DNA of 64,000 bases from Pedobacter sp. SYP-B3415 (GTDB lineage: Bacteria; Bacteroidota; Bacteroidia; Sphingobacteriales; Sphingobacteriaceae), in assembly GCF_004138205.1 (NCBI RefSeq), contig NZ_RXNQ01000005.1, positions 62,001 to 126,000 on the forward strand. The letters run 5' to 3'. The notes below the pieces were generated by a model. The model was not told where the DNA came from and did no database searches. It worked only from the letters and a program-made list of their open reading frames with translations. Within the stretch, counting starts at the first letter, position 1; every line of letters begins with the position of its first letter. The position numbers and the translations under genes were made by a program. Shown piece by piece: positions 61,584 to 64,000 of the stretch.

Positions 61584-62723
61584 CTACTTCAAAACACCGC
61601 GTGCAATGACCATCTTCTGTATCTCTGAGGTACCTTCATAGATCTGTGTGATCTTTGCATCGCGCATCAGCCGCTCAACATGGTATTCCTTAACAAAGCC
61701 ATAGCCGCCATGCACCTGCACAGCTTCAACCGTTACGTCCATGGCAACTTTTGAAGCAAACAATTTTGCCATTGAGCCTGCCTGGGTATAAGGTAATCCC
61801 TGATCCTTCAGCCAGGCAGCTTTGTACACAAGCATCCGCGCAGCTTCTATCTGCGTGGCCATATCAGCAAGTTTGAAGGCAATAGCCTGGTGTTCGGCAA
61901 TCGGTTTTCCAAAAGACTTTCGCTCTTTCGCGTATTGTACAGCCAATTCATACGCCCCGGCGGCAATGCCCAGCGCCTGTGCCGCTATACCAATGCGGCC
62001 GCCTTCCAGCGTTTTCATCGCAAAAGTAAACCCGAAGCCGTCATCGCCTATACGATTTTCTTTGGGCACCCGCACGTCGTTAAACATCAGGGAATGCGTA
62101 TCCGAGCCCCTTATGCCCATTTTGTTTTCTTTCGGACCGATGGTAAAGCCCGGCGTATCCTTTTCAACAATAAAGGCATTGATTCCTTTATGTTTCAGCT
62201 CCGGATTGGTCTGCGCAATGACGATATAGGTCGAAGCGGTGCTTCCGTTTGTAATCCAGTTTTTTGTTCCGTTCAGCAGGTAATGGTCACCCTTGTCTTC
62301 AGCAGTAGTGCGCTGCGATGTGGCATCAGACCCGGCTTCAGGTTCAGATAAACAAAAGGCACCGATCTGCGCTCCGGCGGCAAGTGGCTTCAGGTACCGC
62401 TCTTTCTGCGCTTCAGAGCCGTAAGCTTCGAGGCCATAACAAACCAGCGAATTATTTACCGAGACAACTACCGAGGCCGAAGCATCTATCTTCGAAAGCT
62501 CTTCCATGACCAGGACGTACGAAACGGCATCCAGACCGCTGCCATTATACTTCGGATCGACCATCATGCCCAGAAAACCCAGCTCACCAAGCTTTCTTAC
62601 CGCCTCTGATGGAAATTTCTGCTGCTCATCCCGCTCGATGACACCCGGTTTTAGTTCCTGCTGGGCAAAATCGCGGGCGGCCTGCCGGATAATGCGCTGT
62701 TCTTCACTTAACTGGAAATGCAT
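61584..62723 (-). CDS. Acyl-CoA dehydrogenase (379 aa)
   Basis: FAD flavoenzyme catalysing the first step of acyl-CoA beta-oxidation. FCLSEPEAGSDATSQRT (FAD/substrate segment), NGTKNWITNGS, and the C-terminal QVHGGYGFVKEYHVERLMRDAKITQIYEGTSEIQ match short/branched-chain acyl-CoA dehydrogenases; the catalytic Glu is in YEGTSE. Length is typical. Chain-length preference cannot be read from the sequence. It has its own -7 box. Confidence 0.95.
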   Translation of the reverse strand: MHFQLSEEQRIIRQAARDFAQQELKPGVIERDEQQKFPSEAVRKLGELGFLGMMVDPKYNGSGLDAVSYVLVMEELSKIDASASVVVSVNNSLVCYGLEAYGSEAQKERYLKPLAAGAQIGAFCLSEPEAGSDATSQRTTAEDKGDHYLLNGTKNWITNGSTASTYIVIAQTNPELKHKGINAFIVEKDTPGFTIGPKENKMGIRGSDTHSLMFNDVRVPKENRIGDDGFGFTFAMKTLEGGRIGIAAQALGIAAGAYELAVQYAKERKSFGKPIAEHQAIAFKLADMATQIEAARMLVYKAAWLKDQGLPYTQAGSMAKLFASKVAMDVTVEAVQVHGGYGFVKEYHVERLMRDAKITQIYEGTSEIQKMVIARGVLK

Positions 62724-62757
62724 ATGCTGTTGTTTTTTATAATAAGTCAGGTAAAAC

Positions 62758-62765
62758 CAAAGATA
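62758..62765 (-). promoter_or_regulatory. Putative -7 box (TATCTTTG) of the acyl-CoA dehydrogenase gene
   Basis: Exact TAnnTTTG match on the minus strand, 35 bases before the ATG at 62723; -33 not clear. Confidence 0.45.
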
Positions 62766-62803
62766 AGATTTTACCGCTAAAATTACTATGCAGCCATAGC
62801 AAT

Positions 62804-63811
62804 TTACCGAACCTGCGCGCGACCGGGAGAACGGCCGCCTACCGGTACAGCGATCAGGTTGTAAACCAGCGAAAGACTTCCGATAACAAGAATCAGAATC
62901 ATTTGAGAAGAATGGATAATTGTCGCATAGGCGAGCCCTTCGGGAAAAGGCAGCAGATAACAGGCCAGTGCCTTTCCAACCATCCAGTGAAAAACGCCGA
63001 TTCCTCCCTGCACCGGCGCAATCATGGCGAGGCCGGAAAAGACGAGCGCTGTATAGGCCGCATCAAAACCAAGATGAGCCGTAGCGGGCAACGCGAACAG
63101 GGCAAGGTAAACTGACAAATAATAGCAGAGCCAGATCAATGCGCTCAGCAGAAGAAACATTGCTTTTTGTTTCATCCGGTTAAACGAGAGCAGGCCTTGC
63201 TTCAGCCCGACAATGATGCGTAATACGGTACGGCTTTTTTTACTGCGCAGGTACCACCAGACAAAAGCAATGCCTGCGAAGAGCAGACCCCCAAAAATAA
63301 GGAGGATGGTAGCTGCGCCGGCGTGCAACCGGTCCATGAGCTGCTGTAAAAGCCGCTCCATGAAGCTGCCTACTACAGGATATTGAAAGACGAGCATTCC
63401 GCAGATGGTGAGGAAAAGAACCAGCACATCAAACAACCTTTCGGTAACAACCGTACCCAGTGATGCGTAAAGTGGTACCCGGTCTGAACGGTTTAAAGCT
63501 GTACAGCGGGTTATTTCGCCAACGCGTGGTAAGGCCAGATTAGCCAGATAACCAACCATTACGGCTGCAAATGAATTCTTTAGCGATACACGAAATTGAA
63601 GCGGCAAAAACAGCAGGTTCCATCGCCAGGCTCTGAGTACATTGGCTACGACCACACATGCCGCAGATACCAATACCCACAACAGGTTGGCCTGTGCGAT
63701 CTCTTTCCAGAGCGCTGACATATTTTGCCCCCTGAACGCCAGGTAGAGCAAGGCAAGCCCCAGCAAAAAGAGTAAGAAGTATTTACCGGTGGCCAGCGCT
63801 TTATCCCGCAC
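62804..63811 (-). CDS. Flippase-like membrane protein, lysylphosphatidylglycerol-synthase TM family (335 aa)
   Basis: About eight to nine membrane helices with the LPG_synthase_TM (PF03706) pattern: LLWVLVSAACVVVANVLRAWRWN, GYLANLALPRVGEITRC, and PVQGGIGVFHWMVGKAL near the end. The start codon is GTG at 63811, three bases after the panD stop. Members include AglD and LPG-synthase transmembrane domains; the lipid or sugar-lipid substrate here is unknown. Probably co-transcribed with panD. Confidence 0.92.
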   Translation of the reverse strand: MRDKALATGKYFLLFLLGLALLYLAFRGQNMSALWKEIAQANLLWVLVSAACVVVANVLRAWRWNLLFLPLQFRVSLKNSFAAVMVGYLANLALPRVGEITRCTALNRSDRVPLYASLGTVVTERLFDVLVLFLTICGMLVFQYPVVGSFMERLLQQLMDRLHAGAATILLIFGGLLFAGIAFVWWYLRSKKSRTVLRIIVGLKQGLLSFNRMKQKAMFLLLSALIWLCYYLSVYLALFALPATAHLGFDAAYTALVFSGLAMIAPVQGGIGVFHWMVGKALACYLLPFPEGLAYATIIHSSQMILILVIGSLSLVYNLIAVPVGGRSPGRAQVR

Positions 63812-63814
63812 GTA

Positions 63815-64000
63815 TTATTTCAGCAAATGGTTCTGATCGTCGGGGAAGAGCAGGATAGGCTGGTATTTTTTTGCTTCCTCGATCGGGAGCGACCCGTAAG
63901 ACATGATGATCAGCACGTCGCCAACCTGCGCCAGGCGGGCAGTTGCACCGTTCAGGCAGATTGTTCCCGTGCCCCGTTCGCCTCTGATTACATATGTTTC
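63815..64000 (-). CDS. panD: Aspartate 1-decarboxylase, C-terminal 61 residues (truncated by window edge)
   Basis: The open frame reads ETYVIRGERGTGTICLNGAT, then ARLAQVGDVLIIMSYG, the conserved C-terminal half of PanD, which makes beta-alanine for pantothenate. The pyruvoyl-forming Gly-Ser site lies outside the window. Only three bases separate it from the flippase-like gene, so they should share a transcript. Identification rests on this one conserved segment but is distinctive. Confidence 0.88.
   Translation of the reverse strand, partial: ETYVIRGERGTGTICLNGATARLAQVGDVLIIMSYGSLPIEEAKKYQPILLFPDDQNHLLK

Noticed and set aside
1..64000. tRNA, rRNA, riboswitch, CRISPR or defence system
   Set aside because: No cloverleaf, ribosomal, repeat-spacer or recognised defence-protein pattern was seen by reading; a covariance-model scan would be needed to exclude small RNAs.

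Overview
The window looks like chromosomal DNA of a Bacteroidota bacterium, most probably Sphingobacteriaceae (Pedobacter/Mucilaginibacter type). The reasons are: repeated TAnnTTTG -7 promoter boxes, few Shine-Dalgarno sequences, AT-rich leaders, paired CarboxypepD_reg/TonB-type receptors, a LytS/LytTR two-component pair, an OmpA protein with a TSP3-like calcium repeat, and a Bacteroidota-style rimP-nusA-infB operon. I see no rRNA or tRNA gene, no insertion sequence, no integrase and no CRISPR array. Almost every base is coding; the only gene-free stretch over 300 bases is 33761-34084.

Layout. 1-673: start of an M28 peptidase. 835-4795: an ABC-2 exporter operon headed by a 58-codon ORF, divergent from a LytS-like kinase and a LytTR regulator; the spacer has LytTR-like direct repeats. 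4797-7013: TraB/GumN protein, PlsC acyltransferase, Nudix hydrolase. 7037-11996: two tandem TonB-type outer-membrane receptors with a terminator-like hairpin across their junction. 12184-17718: a thioredoxin-like protein, a DoxX/aldo-keto reductase/Old Yellow Enzyme operon, and an alpha/beta hydrolase, NTF2-like and dienelactone-hydrolase-like operon. 17811-23552: hisS, a cupin, a DUF6263-type secreted protein, PDH E2 and E1-alpha. 23784-28909: NlpC/P60 peptidase, CapA-like lipoprotein, a small membrane protein, M13 metallopeptidase, SPFH protein. 28961-36700: tail-specific protease, TPR protein, then a cyanophycin locus with isoaspartyl peptidase and cyanophycinase divergent from cyanophycin synthetase. 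36702-44096: recG, an EamA transporter, ridA, a 46-aa protein, an OmpA-family protein, aminopeptidase P, meaB. 44183-55821: a surface-glycan island of eight glycosyltransferases, one MsbA-like ABC transporter and one acyltransferase-3. 55936-60638: infB, nusA, rimP. 60765-64000: a small lipoprotein, a holin-family membrane protein, an acyl-CoA dehydrogenase, a flippase-like protein and the C-terminal end of panD.

How they work together. Cyanophycin synthetase would store nitrogen as Asp-Arg polymer; cyanophycinase and the isoaspartyl peptidase would return it as free Asp and Arg, so one compact locus could run the whole cycle. The glycan island has no visible Wzx, Wzy or export outer-membrane protein, which fits an LPS-core-like or lipid-linked oligosaccharide better than a Wzy-type capsule. 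The rimP-nusA-infB operon has a good promoter followed by a terminator-like hairpin just before the first gene, suggesting attenuation of an operon that encodes a termination factor. No obvious mobile or defence system is present; the most notable candidates are regulatory (LytTR repeats, the nusA-operon attenuator, hairpins inside coding ends) and the cyanophycin locus.
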